Assembly: GCF_050847355.1 (NCBI RefSeq)
Contig: NZ_CP193755.1
Location: 930,001 to 994,000, forward strand
Reading direction: 5' to 3'
Source: Limimaricola sp027213785
GTDB taxonomy: Bacteria > Pseudomonadota > Alphaproteobacteria > Rhodobacterales > Rhodobacteraceae
DNA length: 64,000 nt
Of the stretch, positions 33,839 through 43,228 are shown piece by piece. The translations under genes were made by a program, and so were the position numbers. Below the pieces are notes generated by a model. It saw only the letters and a list, made by a program, of their open reading frames with translations, did not search any database and was not told the DNA's origin. Position 1 is the first letter of the stretch; each line of letters opens with the position of its first letter.

Positions 33839-34449
33839 CCGATCGCGACCGCAAGCTGCGCCGTACCGCGCTGCAGATGGTCGGCGTGGTCGTCGTGATG
33901 GGCGCCCTGGCCTGGGCGGCCGTGCCATTCTACTCGTGGTTCTGCCGCGTCACCGGCTTCGGCGGCGCCACATCGGTGGCCGAGGCGGGATCGGACACGG
34001 TGCTCGACCAGACCATCACCGTGCGCTTCGACGCCTCGCTCGACCGCGGCATGCCGTGGGAGTTCAAGCCGGTCGAACGCGAGATGGAGATCAGGATCGG
34101 CGAGACGGGCCTCGCCTTCTACGAGGCGCACAACCCGACCGAGCGGGCCGTCGCCGGTCAGGCGAGCTACAACGTCGCGCCCTATTCGGCCGGCGGCTAT
34201 TTCGAGAAGATCGAATGCTTCTGCTTCACCGAGCAGGTGCTGCAGCCCGGCGAGACGGTGCTGATGCCGGTCAGCTTCTTCGTGGACCCAGAGATCGTCG
34301 AGGATCGCGAGGCCAAGTATGTCCACGAGATCACGCTGAGCTACACCTTCTACGAGATCGACCTGCCCGAGGACACGGAGACGGCGGCACTGGCGCCGGG
34401 CAACGAGTCTTTGACACGCACCGCCGCTCAGGCGATAGACACGAACTGA
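33835..34449 (+). CDS. ctaG: Cytochrome c oxidase copper chaperone CtaG (Cox11)
   Basis: A 204-residue Cox11-family protein that delivers copper to the CuB site in subunit I. It has a single N-terminal helix (MVGVVVVMGALAWAAVPFYSWFC) and a periplasmic domain with the copper-binding CFCF motif in KIECFCFTEQ. The start overlaps the preceding gene by four bases. The length and motif leave little doubt. Confidence 0.96.
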   Translation: MTDRDRKLRRTALQMVGVVVVMGALAWAAVPFYSWFCRVTGFGGATSVAEAGSDTVLDQTITVRFDASLDRGMPWEFKPVEREMEIRIGETGLAFYEAHNPTERAVAGQASYNVAPYSAGGYFEKIECFCFTEQVLQPGETVLMPVSFFVDPEIVEDREAKYVHEITLSYTFYEIDLPEDTETAALAPGNESLTRTAAQAIDTN

Positions 34450-34474
34450 ACGAAAGGCCCGAGGGACCGAACGA

Positions 34475-35275
34475 ATGGCGCATGAAAAGAACCACGATTA
34501 TCACATCCTGGCCCCGTCCATCTGGCCGTTCCTGTCGGCCACCGGCGCCTTCGCCATGCTGTTCGGCGCGGTCGTCTGGATGCACGGCTCCGGCCCCTGG
34601 CTGTTCCTGATCGGCCTCGCGGCGGTGCTCTACACCATGTATGGCTGGTGGGCCGACGTGATCGGCGAAAGCCGTCAGGGCGACCACACCCCGGTGGTCC
34701 GGATCGGCCTGCGCTACGGCTTCATCATGTTCATCATGTCCGAGGTCATGTTCTTCGCGGCATGGTTCTGGGCCTTCTTCAAGAACGCGCTCTACCCGAT
34801 GGGCCCCGAGAGCCCGATGGTCGACGGCACCTGGCCGCCCGAGGGCATCACCACCTTCGATCCTTGGCACCTGCCGCTGATCAACACGCTGATCCTGCTC
34901 TGCTCCGGCGCGGCGGCGACCTGGGCGCACCACGCGCTGGTGCACGAGAACAACCGCAAGGACATGCGCAACGGTCTGCTGATCGCCATCGGTCTCGGCG
35001 TGATCTTCACCGCGTTCCAGGCCCTGGAATACTGGGAAGCGCCGTTCAGCTTCGGCGGCAACGTCTATGGCGGCGTGTTCTTCATGGCGACCGGCTTTCA
35101 CGGCGCGCATGTGATCATCGGCACGATCTTCCTCGCGGTCTGCCTGTACCGCCTGCAGCGCGGCGATTTCACCCCGGAGAAGCATGTCGGCTTCGAGGCG
35201 GCGGCCTGGTACTGGCACTTCGTCGATGTGGTGTGGCTGTTCCTGTTCTTCTCGATCTACGTCTGGGGCAGCTGA
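34475..35275 (+). CDS. ctaE: Cytochrome c oxidase subunit III
   Basis: A 266-residue seven-helix membrane subunit of the aa3 oxidase. It opens with HDYHILAPSIWPF, contains SEVMFFAAWFWAFF in helix 3 and GFHGAHVIIGTIFL in helix 6, and ends with YWHFVDVVWLFLFFSIYVWG, all standard for subunit III. It is the last structural subunit of the operon. Confidence 0.98.
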   Translation: MAHEKNHDYHILAPSIWPFLSATGAFAMLFGAVVWMHGSGPWLFLIGLAAVLYTMYGWWADVIGESRQGDHTPVVRIGLRYGFIMFIMSEVMFFAAWFWAFFKNALYPMGPESPMVDGTWPPEGITTFDPWHLPLINTLILLCSGAAATWAHHALVHENNRKDMRNGLLIAIGLGVIFTAFQALEYWEAPFSFGGNVYGGVFFMATGFHGAHVIIGTIFLAVCLYRLQRGDFTPEKHVGFEAAAWYWHFVDVVWLFLFFSIYVWGS

Positions 35276-35363
35276 TACGGCAGGGCCTCGCGCCCGCCAC
35301 GACAGCCCACCCAACACGGACGCGCGGGCCCTCTCGCGCGTCCTTCTCGTTTCCGGAGACAAG

Positions 35364-36032
35364 ATGCGACGCATTGTTCTACCGCTGCTGATGGGCGTCC
35401 TGGGCTGCGCGATCCTGATCGGCCTCGGGGTCTGGCAGGTCCAGCGCCTGAGTTGGAAGACCGCGATCCTCGCCGATCTCGACGCGCGCATCCTCGCCGC
35501 CCCCGTGCCGCTCTCGGGCGTCGGCACCGCCGATCCGCAGGCGCAGCGCTTCTTGCCGGTGGTGGCGGAGGGACGGCTCACCGGCGAGGAGATCCACGTG
35601 CTCAGCGCCGCCGACGGGCCGGGTTACCGGGTGATCGGCGTGCTCGAGACCGGCGGGCGCCGTGTCATGGCCGATCTGGGCTTCGTGCCGCTCGGGGCCA
35701 AGGATCTGAGCCGCGCCACGCCGAAAGCGATGATCACCGGAAACCTGCATTGGCCGCAGGAGGTCGACGATTGGACCCCGGCCCCCGACACGGCCGCCAA
35801 TATCTGGTATGCCCGCGACGTCGGGCCGATGGCCGCGGCGCTCGGCACCGCGCCGCTTCTGGTGGTGGCGCGTCGCATCACGCCGGCGATCGGAACCGCG
35901 CCCATGCCGCTTGACAGCGGCGCCGTGCCGAACGACCACCTCGGTTACGCCATCACCTGGTTCTCGCTGGCCGCCGTCTGGGCCGTGATGACCGGATTCT
36001 TCCTGTGGCGCGGCCGCCGCGCCGCGTCCTGA
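35364..36032 (+). CDS. surf1: Surf1-family oxidase assembly protein
   Basis: A 222-residue protein with helices at both ends (LLMGVLGCAILIGLGVWQVQRL and ITWFSLAAVWAVMTGFFLWRG), the topology of Surf1 (Shy1), which helps insert heme A into subunit I. The GVWQVQRLSWK motif after helix 1 and the NDHLGYAITWF motif at helix 2 are typical. The ATG at 35364 follows GGAG. It closes the cta set and is followed by thrC after 17 bases. Confidence 0.93.
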   Translation: MRRIVLPLLMGVLGCAILIGLGVWQVQRLSWKTAILADLDARILAAPVPLSGVGTADPQAQRFLPVVAEGRLTGEEIHVLSAADGPGYRVIGVLETGGRRVMADLGFVPLGAKDLSRATPKAMITGNLHWPQEVDDWTPAPDTAANIWYARDVGPMAAALGTAPLLVVARRITPAIGTAPMPLDSGAVPNDHLGYAITWFSLAAVWAVMTGFFLWRGRRAAS

Positions 36033-36049
36033 CTTCGAAGGACAGACCC

Positions 36050-37438
36050 ATGCGCTATGTCTCGACCCGCGGCCAGGCCCCGAGCCTTTCCTTCGAGGAG
36101 GCGATGCTGACCGGCCTCGCCCGCGATGGCGGTCTCTATGTCCCCGAAACCGTGCCGATGTTCGATCGCGCTCAGATCGCGGCCATGGCGGGTCAGCCCT
36201 ACGAGGAGGTGGCCTTTCGGGTGATGCGCCCATTCATCGGCGACGCCTTCTCCGATGACGAGTTCCGCCGCCTGATCGCCAGGGCCTATGCGAGCTTCGC
36301 GCATCCGGCACGGGCACCGCTCAGCCAGCTCAGTCCGAACCATCACCTGCTGGAGCTGTTCCACGGGCCGACCCTGGCCTTCAAGGACTTTGCCATGCAG
36401 CTGATCGGTCAGCTGTTTCAGGCATCGCTTGAGCGCTCCGGTGAGCGTATCACCATCGTTGGCGCCACCTCGGGCGATACCGGCTCGGCGGCGATCGAGG
36501 CGTTTCGCGGGCTTGCCAATGTCGACGTGGTGATCCTCTACCCGCATGAGCGGATCTCCGAGGTACAGCGCCGGCAGATGACCACGCCGCGCGAAAAGAA
36601 CGTCCATACCCTCGCGGTCACGGGGGATTTCGACGATTGCCAGGCCGCGCTCAAGGACATGTTCAACGATTTCGCTTTCCGCGACGAGGTGCGACTTGCA
36701 GGCGTGAACTCGATCAACTGGGGCCGGGTATTGGCGCAGGTGGTCTATTACTTTACCGCCGCCACCAGCCTTGGGGCGCCGCATCGCGAAATCGACTTCA
36801 CGGTACCCACCGGCAATTTCGGCGACATCTATGCGGGTGACATCGCCCGGCGGATGGGCCTAACGATCGGTCGGCTGGTCATCGCCACCAATCGCAACGA
36901 CATCCTGCACCGCACCATCGAGAACGGCGAGCATCGCAAGTCGGGCGTGACGCCGACCATCAGCCCCTCGATGGACATCCAGGTCTCCTCGAATTTCGAG
37001 CGGGCGCTGTGGGATGCCTATGGCCGCGACGGTGCCGCCGTGGCGCAGCTGATGGACGAGCTGAAGGCGAATGGCGGTTTCGCGGTGAGCCAAGGCGCGA
37101 TCGGCCGGCTGCGCGACAGCTTCGCCTCGGGCCGCGCCACCGAGGAGGACACCCGCGAGACGATCCGTCGCATCCACGAGCAGACCGGTGAACTGCTCTG
37201 CCCGCATTCGGCGGTGGGTGTTCACGTGGCCGAGGCACATCTCGGCGCGAACCCGATGGTTACCCTCGCCACCGCGCATCCGGCCAAGTTCCCGGACGCT
37301 GTCGAGGCCGCCACCACGATCCGGCCGCCCCTTCCAACCCGGATGGCGGGGCTGTATGACCGCGCGGAGCGGGTGACGCGGGTCGAGAACGATCTCGCGG
37401 CTCTGCAATCCGTCATTCGGGAGAAGATCGCGCGGTGA
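36050..37438 (+). CDS. thrC: Threonine synthase
   Basis: A 462-residue PLP enzyme converting O-phosphohomoserine to threonine. The PLP lysine is K112 in GPTLAFKDFAMQ; the phosphate-binding GATSGDTGSAA and SINWGRVLAQ are present. Its length is that of the longer threonine synthase class found in proteobacteria and yeast. GAAGGA precedes the ATG. The stop overlaps the GTG start of the next gene, so the two are coupled. Confidence 0.97.
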   Translation: MRYVSTRGQAPSLSFEEAMLTGLARDGGLYVPETVPMFDRAQIAAMAGQPYEEVAFRVMRPFIGDAFSDDEFRRLIARAYASFAHPARAPLSQLSPNHHLLELFHGPTLAFKDFAMQLIGQLFQASLERSGERITIVGATSGDTGSAAIEAFRGLANVDVVILYPHERISEVQRRQMTTPREKNVHTLAVTGDFDDCQAALKDMFNDFAFRDEVRLAGVNSINWGRVLAQVVYYFTAATSLGAPHREIDFTVPTGNFGDIYAGDIARRMGLTIGRLVIATNRNDILHRTIENGEHRKSGVTPTISPSMDIQVSSNFERALWDAYGRDGAAVAQLMDELKANGGFAVSQGAIGRLRDSFASGRATEEDTRETIRRIHEQTGELLCPHSAVGVHVAEAHLGANPMVTLATAHPAKFPDAVEAATTIRPPLPTRMAGLYDRAERVTRVENDLAALQSVIREKIAR

Positions 37439-38700
37439 GTGTCCAGCTTCACACCCTGTCCAATGGTTTCCGCATCGCCACGGAGCGGATGCCGGGGCTG
37501 CAATCGGCCTCGATCGGCATCTGGGTGCTGGCTGGCGGACGCCACGAGACGGCGGATCAGAACGGCATCGCGCATTTCCTCGAGCACATGGCCTTCAAGG
37601 GCACCAAGACGCGCTCGGCGCTCGCCATCGCCGAGGCGATCGAGGATGTGGGCGGCTACATCAACGCCTATACCTCGCGGGAGATGACCGCCTATTATGC
37701 TCGCGTGCTGGGGCAGGATGTAGGGCTCGCGCTCGATGTGATCTCGGATATCCTGCTGAACCCGGTGTTCTCGGAAGAGGAGATCGAGGTCGAGCGCGGC
37801 GTGATCCTGCAGGAGATCGGCCAGGCGCTGGACACGCCCGACGACATCATCTTCGACTGGCTTCAGGAAGAGGCCTATCCGGACCAGCCGCTGGGTCGCA
37901 CCATTCTCGGGCCGGCCGAGCGCGTTGCGCAATTCAGCCGCGCCGATCTGCAGGATTTCACCCGGTCGCATTACGGGCCGGGCCAGCTGATCCTTTCCGC
38001 CGCGGGGGACGTGGATCACGACGAGATCGTGCGCGCGGCCGAGCGTCTGTTCGGCGGGCTGGCGCCGCGCGTCACCGCGCCGATCCAACCGCCCGCGCGC
38101 TTCATGGGCGGCGAGAAGCGGGTCATCAAGCCGCTCGAGCAGGTGCATTTCGCGATGGCGCTGGAAGGTCCGCATTACCGCGACCCGGCGATCTACACCG
38201 CGCAGATCTATGCCACCGCGCTCGGCGGCGGCATGTCCTCGCGGCTGTTCCAGAAGATCCGCGAGGACCGGGGGCTGTGCTACACCATCTTCGCGCAGGC
38301 CGGGGCCTACGAGGATACCGGCATGACCACGATCTATGCCGGAACCTCGGCCGAGGAGATCGGCGATCTGGCACGGATCACCATGGACGAGATGAAGCGC
38401 GCGGCGGGCGACATGAGCGAGGCCGAGGTGGCCCGCGCCCGGGCGCAGATGAAGGCCGGGATGCTGATGGGGCTGGAGAGCCCCTCGAACCGGGCCGAGC
38501 GTCTGGCGCGGATGCTCGCGATCTGGGGGCGCGTGCCGGCGGTCGAGGAGGCGGTCGAGAAGATCGATGCCGTCACCGTCGAGGCGGTGCGCGAATTCGC
38601 CGCCCATGCCGCGGGCGGGGCGGGCAGCGCGCTGGCGCTCTATGGACCGGCCGAGACCGCGCCGCGTCTGGAGGAGCTGAAGGAAAGGCTCGCCGCCTGA
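37435..38700 (+). CDS. M16-family zinc protease (mitochondrial processing peptidase-like)
   Basis: A 421-residue M16 peptidase. The inverted zinc site HFLEH (H47, E50, H51) is intact, with the third ligand glutamate expected in the downstream ERGVILQEI segment. It resembles the beta subunit of the mitochondrial processing peptidase and bacterial PqqL/YmxG proteins; the bacterial substrate is unknown. A GTG start overlaps the thrC stop. The thrC-M16-acetyltransferase order is conserved in this family. Confidence 0.93.
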   Translation: MSVQLHTLSNGFRIATERMPGLQSASIGIWVLAGGRHETADQNGIAHFLEHMAFKGTKTRSALAIAEAIEDVGGYINAYTSREMTAYYARVLGQDVGLALDVISDILLNPVFSEEEIEVERGVILQEIGQALDTPDDIIFDWLQEEAYPDQPLGRTILGPAERVAQFSRADLQDFTRSHYGPGQLILSAAGDVDHDEIVRAAERLFGGLAPRVTAPIQPPARFMGGEKRVIKPLEQVHFAMALEGPHYRDPAIYTAQIYATALGGGMSSRLFQKIREDRGLCYTIFAQAGAYEDTGMTTIYAGTSAEEIGDLARITMDEMKRAAGDMSEAEVARARAQMKAGMLMGLESPSNRAERLARMLAIWGRVPAVEEAVEKIDAVTVEAVREFAAHAAGGAGSALALYGPAETAPRLEELKERLAA

Positions 38701-39284
38701 TGCTCGGCCAGCGCCGGCGGGTCCAGATCGAGACCGAGCGGCTCGTTTTGCGCCCGCCCGTGCATGGCGACTTTCGGGCCTGGGCGGCGCTGCGTCGCGA
38801 TTCGGCGGCCTTCCTGACCCGCTGGGAGCCGACCTGGGCCGCCGATCACCTGACGCGTCGCGCCTTCACGAACCGGGTCTACTGGGCACAGCGCTCGATC
38901 AGCCAGAACACGGCGCTGCCGCTGTTCCTGATCCGCCGCGCCGACCAGATGCTTCTCGGCGCGATCACCCTCGACAACATCCGGCGCGGCCCGGCGCAGG
39001 CGGGTACCACGGGCTACTGGATCGGCGAGCCCTTCGCGCGCATGGGGTACATGCGCGAGGCGGTGCAGGCGGTGGTGCACCATGCCTTCACCGTCATGGA
39101 TCTGAGCCGGATCGAAGCGGGCTGCCTGCCCGAAAATACGCCGTCGCGGCGGCTCCTTGAAAGCTGCGGCTACAAGTATGAAGGCGTGGCGCAAAGCTAC
39201 CTGCAGATCGACGGGCGCTGGCGCAATCACGTGCTCTACGCCAATCTGAGGGCCGATCGGCGCGGTCGTACCGCAACGGGCTGA
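38700..39284 (+). CDS. GNAT acetyltransferase, RimJ/RimL type
   Basis: A 194-residue protein with the RimJ-like opening ETERLVLRPPVHGDFRAW, then GTTGYWIGEPFARMGYMREAVQAVV, which carries the acetyl-CoA loop, and the C-terminal ENTPSRRLLESCGYKYEG. Such proteins acetylate the N-terminus of ribosomal proteins or free amino groups. The ATG overlaps the M16 stop by one base (TGATG), so the gene is co-translated with it. Confidence 0.88.
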   Translation: MLGQRRRVQIETERLVLRPPVHGDFRAWAALRRDSAAFLTRWEPTWAADHLTRRAFTNRVYWAQRSISQNTALPLFLIRRADQMLLGAITLDNIRRGPAQAGTTGYWIGEPFARMGYMREAVQAVVHHAFTVMDLSRIEAGCLPENTPSRRLLESCGYKYEGVAQSYLQIDGRWRNHVLYANLRADRRGRTATG

Positions 39285-39297
39285 GGAGAAGACCGCC

Positions 39298-40707
39298 ATG
39301 CTGAACGCCGCCACTCCGGAGTTCCTCGACACTCTGCGGGACAGGCTTCCCGAGCCCGCCTTCCGTCAGGCCGGACCCGAGCACCTCGAGGAGCCGCGCG
39401 GCCGCTACAGGGGGCAGGGCGTGCTGCTCGCCCCCGCTTCAACCGAAGAGGTGGCGACGATCCTGCGCGCCTGTCACGAAGCGCGGGTGGGCGTGGTGCC
39501 GCATGGCGGCGGCACCGGGCTCGTTGGCGGGCAGGTGATGCAGGACGGCGTGGTGCCGGTGATCCTGTCGCTGGCACGGATGGACCGGATCCGCGACGTC
39601 TATCCATCCGAGAACGTACTCGTGGCCGAGGCCGGCGCGATCCTTGCCGAGGTGCAGGGCGCCGCGCGCGAGGCGGGGCGGATGTTCCCGCTCTCGCTCG
39701 CCTCCGAAGGGTCGGCACGGATCGGCGGACTTCTGGCGACCAATGCGGGCGGCCTGAACGTGCTGCGCTATGGCAATGCCCGGGCACAATGCCTCGGGCT
39801 CGAAGTGGTGACGGCGCAGGGTGAGGTCTGGGCCGGGCTCACTCGGCTCTACAAGGACAATACGGGCTACGACCTGCGCGACCTGATGATCGGGGCGGAA
39901 GGCACCCTCGGAGTCATCACCGCCGCCGCGCTCAAGCTGGCGCCTGTTCCCGCCGCCTCGGGCACCGCGCTGTTCCAGGTGGCCTCGCCGCGCGCCGCGC
40001 TCGATCTCCTCGCGCTGGCGCGCGACCGGGTCGGCGACAACGTCACCGCCTTCGAACTGATGCACCGGCAGGGCCCCGAATTCCTGGTCGAAGCCGGGCT
40101 CGACGCGCGGGTGCCTCTCGATCCCATGCCCGAATGGATGGTGCTGGTCGAACTGGGGCTTCCCGAGGGGCTACGCCCCGAAGACAGCCTCGCCGCGATT
40201 TTCGAGGCGGCGGTGGCGGCCGGGTTGTCCGAGGACGGCGTCATCGCCTCGTCGGAGGCGCAGGCCGCGGCGCTTTGGTCAGTGCGCGAGACGATCCCCG
40301 AGGCCAATCGCCGGATCGGCTCGATCTCCTCGCACGATATCTCGGTGCCGCTCTCCTCAGTGCCGGGCTTCATCGCGCAGGGCGGCCCGGCACTGCGCGC
40401 GCTTGGCGATGTGCGGATCAACTGCTTCGGCCATCTGGGCGATGGCAACCTGCATTACAACGTGTTCCCGCCCAAGGGCCGAGACCGCAAGGATTACGAG
40501 GACATCCGGCCGCGCGTGAAGGAGATCGTCCATGATCTCGCCCATGCCTTTGGCGGCTCGGTCAGCGCCGAGCACGGGATCGGGCGGCTCAAGGTCGGCG
40601 ATCTGGAGCGCTACGGCGACCCGGCGAAGCTCGCCATGATGCGGGCGATCAAGTCGGCGCTCGATCCGCACGGCATCCTCAACCCCGGCGCCGTGCTGCG
40701 CAGCTGA
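39298..40707 (+). CDS. FAD-binding oxidoreductase, GlcD / D-2-hydroxyacid dehydrogenase family
   Basis: A 469-residue flavoprotein of the vanillyl alcohol oxidase type. The FAD pyrophosphate loop PHGGGTGL is at 68-75, SEGSARIGGLLATNAGG follows, and the C-terminal block NCFGHLGDGNLHYNVF plus SAEHGIGRLK carries the metal/substrate residues of D-lactate, glycolate and D-2-hydroxyglutarate dehydrogenases. Which 2-hydroxyacid is oxidised cannot be told. It starts 13 bases after the acetyltransferase and ends at a bidirectional terminator. Confidence 0.88.
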   Translation: MLNAATPEFLDTLRDRLPEPAFRQAGPEHLEEPRGRYRGQGVLLAPASTEEVATILRACHEARVGVVPHGGGTGLVGGQVMQDGVVPVILSLARMDRIRDVYPSENVLVAEAGAILAEVQGAAREAGRMFPLSLASEGSARIGGLLATNAGGLNVLRYGNARAQCLGLEVVTAQGEVWAGLTRLYKDNTGYDLRDLMIGAEGTLGVITAAALKLAPVPAASGTALFQVASPRAALDLLALARDRVGDNVTAFELMHRQGPEFLVEAGLDARVPLDPMPEWMVLVELGLPEGLRPEDSLAAIFEAAVAAGLSEDGVIASSEAQAAALWSVRETIPEANRRIGSISSHDISVPLSSVPGFIAQGGPALRALGDVRINCFGHLGDGNLHYNVFPPKGRDRKDYEDIRPRVKEIVHDLAHAFGGSVSAEHGIGRLKVGDLERYGDPAKLAMMRAIKSALDPHGILNPGAVLRS

Positions 40708-40738
40708 GGTCGGAATTGCGTAATCGGAAAAAGATGAA

Positions 40739-40761
40739 CCGGGGAGAGGCGCACTCCCCGG
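40739..40761. terminator. Bidirectional terminator between the FAD oxidase and apt
   Basis: A perfect 8-bp stem (CCGGGGAG 40739-40746 with CTCCCCGG 40754-40761) has a 7-base loop. On the minus strand it is followed by a T-rich stretch (TTCATCTTTTTCC), fitting the end of apt; on the plus strand by CTCGTTCTT, weaker, fitting the end of the oxidase gene. Confidence 0.75.
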
Positions 40762-40799
40762 CTCGTTCTTCCTCGAATACGCAAGCCCCCTGACGAGCT

Positions 40800-41330
40800 T
40801 CAGTCGCCCGCATAGGCGCAGAGCGCCTCGACCCGGTGCCCGAGCCCCTCGAGAAGCTTGCGGCCGCCGAGATCCTTGAGGTCGATGATGAAGGCACAGG
40901 CCACCACCTCGGCGCCCAGTCGTTCGATCAGCTTGATGCCCGCCTCGGCGGTGCCGCCGGTGGCCAGCAGGTCGTCGACCAGCAGTACCTTCTGCCCCCG
41001 GTGCAGCGCGTCGTCATGCAGCTCGACCTCGGCCTCGCCGTATTCGAGCTTGTAGCTCTGGCCGATGGTGCGGCCCGGCAGCTTGCCCTTCTTGCGGATC
41101 GGCACGAAGCCGGTGCCCAGCCGGTCGGCCAGCGCGCCGCCCAGGATGAAGCCGCGCGCCTCCAGCCCGGCCACCGTGTCGATCTCCAGCCCTTCGCAGG
41201 CTTCGACCAGCCCCTCGATGGCGAGGCGCAGCCCGTCGCGGTCGGCAAACAGCGTCGTCACGTCCCGGAACAGGATTCCCTCGTGCGGGAAATCGGGAAT
41301 GGTGCGGATGTAATCGGTCACATGGGCCAT
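40800..41330 (-). CDS. apt: Adenine phosphoribosyltransferase
   Basis: A 176-residue enzyme that turns adenine and PRPP into AMP in purine salvage. The PRPP loop is in VLLVDDLLATGGTA; the N-terminal FPHEGILFRDVT and the flexible loop RKKGKLPGRT are diagnostic. AGGAG lies just before the ATG at 41330; longer in-frame starts have no such site. It faces the SulP gene divergently across 199 bases. Confidence 0.97.
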   Translation of the reverse strand: MAHVTDYIRTIPDFPHEGILFRDVTTLFADRDGLRLAIEGLVEACEGLEIDTVAGLEARGFILGGALADRLGTGFVPIRKKGKLPGRTIGQSYKLEYGEAEVELHDDALHRGQKVLLVDDLLATGGTAEAGIKLIERLGAEVVACAFIIDLKDLGGRKLLEGLGHRVEALCAYAGD

Positions 41331-41529
41331 GACGGCTCCTGTCCTGGGGGGCGGGGCGGGGCCCGCATCGGGTCTCGTACCCCGGAGTGGGGGCGGCGCG
41401 TTCATAAGGCGTGCGATGGCCATTGCGAAGCCCGATTCGGGGAAACGGCGCGTTTGCGGGTTCCGTCGACGGGCCGGCTGGGCTATTCCGCCACCGCAGC
41501 CCGAAGACCCACCAAACGAAAGTGAGCCG

Positions 41530-43122
41530 ATGAGCCGATCTCCCCTGGCCGTGGTGGCCAACGCCGTTTCCTCGGAAAACGCCCCGGCCCTGCCGCGCAA
41601 CGCGGCCGATTACAAGACCGAGATCCTCTCCGGCCTGACCGTGGCGCTGGCCCTTGTTCCCGAGGCGGTGGCCTTCGCCTTCGTCGCGGGTGTGAACCCG
41701 CTGGTCGGCCTCTACGCCGCCTTCCTCGTCGGCCTGATCACCGCGCTGATCGGCGGCCGGCCCGGCATGATCTCGGGGGCCACGGGTGCGCTGGCCGTCG
41801 TCATGGTCAGCCTGGTGGCGGAACACGGGGTCGAATATCTCTTCGCCACGGTGGTGCTGATGGGCATCCTGCAGGTGCTCGCGGGGATCTTCCGGCTGGG
41901 CAAGTTCATGCGCCTCGTGCCGCATCCGGTGATGCTCGGCTTCGTCAACGGGCTCGCCATCGTCATCGGCCTGTCGCAGCTCGAACAGTTTCACGATCCG
42001 GCCACGGGCGGCTTCCTGTCGGGCTTTCCGCTGGTGTTGATGCTGGCGCTGGTAGCGCTCACCATGTTCATCATCTGGATCATGCCACGCCTGACCCGTG
42101 CCATTCCCGCGCCGCTGGCCGCGATCGGCATCGTCGCGGCGATCGTCATCGGCCTCGGCCTGCCGGTGCCGCGCGTCGGCGATCTGGCGCAGATTTCGGG
42201 CGGGCTGCCCGAGTTCTCGATCCCGCTGGTGCCGCTGAACCTCGAAACCTTGGGCATCATCCTGCCCTATGCGCTGATCCTCGCCGCGATCGGTCTGATC
42301 GAGAGCCTGTTGACGCTCAACCTCGTCTCCGAGATCACCGGCAAGCGCGGCGGCGCGAGCCAGGAATGCGTGGCCCAAGGCATCGCCAACGTCGTCACCG
42401 GATTCTTCGGCGGCATGGGCGGCTGCGCGATGATCGGCCAATCGATGATCAACGTCTCCTCCGGCGGGCGCACCCGGCTCGCCGCCGCCTCGGCGGCGAT
42501 CTTCCTTTTGTGCTTCATCCTCTTCGCCGCGCCGGTGATCGAGCAGATCCCGCTGGCAGCCCTCGTGGGCGTGATGTTCATGGTCGTGATCGGCACCTTC
42601 GCCTGGAACACCTTCCGGGTGATGCGCCGGGTGCCGCGCGTCGATGCCATCGTCATCGTGCTGGTGACCGTCATCACCGTCCTGACCGACCTCGCCACCG
42701 CCGTGGTGGCGGGGGTCATCGTCTCGGCGCTGGCCTATGCCTGGCAGAACGCCACGCGGATCGGCGCGCGCACATTCCGCACCGATGACGGCGCCAAGGT
42801 CTATCAGATCCAGGGCCCGCTGTTCTTCGGCTCGGCCGACGGCTTCTCCGAACTGTTCCAGATCGATAAGGACCCCGACCACGTGATCGTCGATTTCGAG
42901 CACAGCCGGGTCGCCGACCAGTCGGCACTGGCCGCGATCGAGACCATGGCCGACCGCTATACCGCCGCGGGCAAGCGGCTGGTGCTGCGGCACCTGTCGC
43001 CCGACTGCCATGCGCTGCTGCGCCGCGCCGGCCAACTCGTGGTCGAGAGCGATGACGATCCGAACTACGGCGTGGCGGTGGATTACGACATTCGGCCCGG
43101 CGCGTTGGGTGGCGGCCACTGA
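41530..43122 (+). CDS. SulP-family anion transporter with STAS domain
   Basis: A 530-residue membrane protein with 10-14 hydrophobic segments. The SulP signature falls at ALVPEAVAFAFVAGVNPLVGLYAAF near the N-terminus and MGGCAMIGQSMINVSSGG in the centre. A cytoplasmic STAS domain follows (about residues 425-525, with VIVDFEHSRVADQSALAAIE). Sulfate or bicarbonate uptake are both possible within the family; no neighbour indicates which. Translation starts at the ATG at 41530, with GTGAG just before. Confidence 0.93.
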   Translation: MSRSPLAVVANAVSSENAPALPRNAADYKTEILSGLTVALALVPEAVAFAFVAGVNPLVGLYAAFLVGLITALIGGRPGMISGATGALAVVMVSLVAEHGVEYLFATVVLMGILQVLAGIFRLGKFMRLVPHPVMLGFVNGLAIVIGLSQLEQFHDPATGGFLSGFPLVLMLALVALTMFIIWIMPRLTRAIPAPLAAIGIVAAIVIGLGLPVPRVGDLAQISGGLPEFSIPLVPLNLETLGIILPYALILAAIGLIESLLTLNLVSEITGKRGGASQECVAQGIANVVTGFFGGMGGCAMIGQSMINVSSGGRTRLAAASAAIFLLCFILFAAPVIEQIPLAALVGVMFMVVIGTFAWNTFRVMRRVPRVDAIVIVLVTVITVLTDLATAVVAGVIVSALAYAWQNATRIGARTFRTDDGAKVYQIQGPLFFGSADGFSELFQIDKDPDHVIVDFEHSRVADQSALAAIETMADRYTAAGKRLVLRHLSPDCHALLRRAGQLVVESDDDPNYGVAVDYDIRPGALGGGH

Positions 43123-43130
43123 GGACTGAA

Positions 43131-43163
43131 ACGCAGGCCCGGCCTCGATGGCCGGGCCTGCGT
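43131..43163 (+). terminator. Terminator hairpin after the SulP gene
   Basis: A perfect 14-bp stem (43131-43144 with 43150-43163) around the loop TCGAT begins 9 bases after the stop codon. There is no T-run on the plus strand, so it may work with Rho or by stalling. Confidence 0.65.
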
Positions 43164-43181
43164 ATGTCAGGTGCAAGGAAA

Positions 43182-43215
43182 CGCGAAGGGCGGCCCGGAT
43201 GGGCCGCCCTTCGCG
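43182..43215 (-). terminator. Terminator hairpin after the flavin reductase gene
   Basis: A perfect 15-bp stem (43182-43196 with 43201-43215) around the loop GGAT lies 14 bases past the stop of the minus-strand gene. On the minus strand it is followed by TTTCC. Together with the preceding hairpin it insulates two convergent genes. Confidence 0.7.
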
Positions 43216-43228
43216 CCTGTCGGACCGG

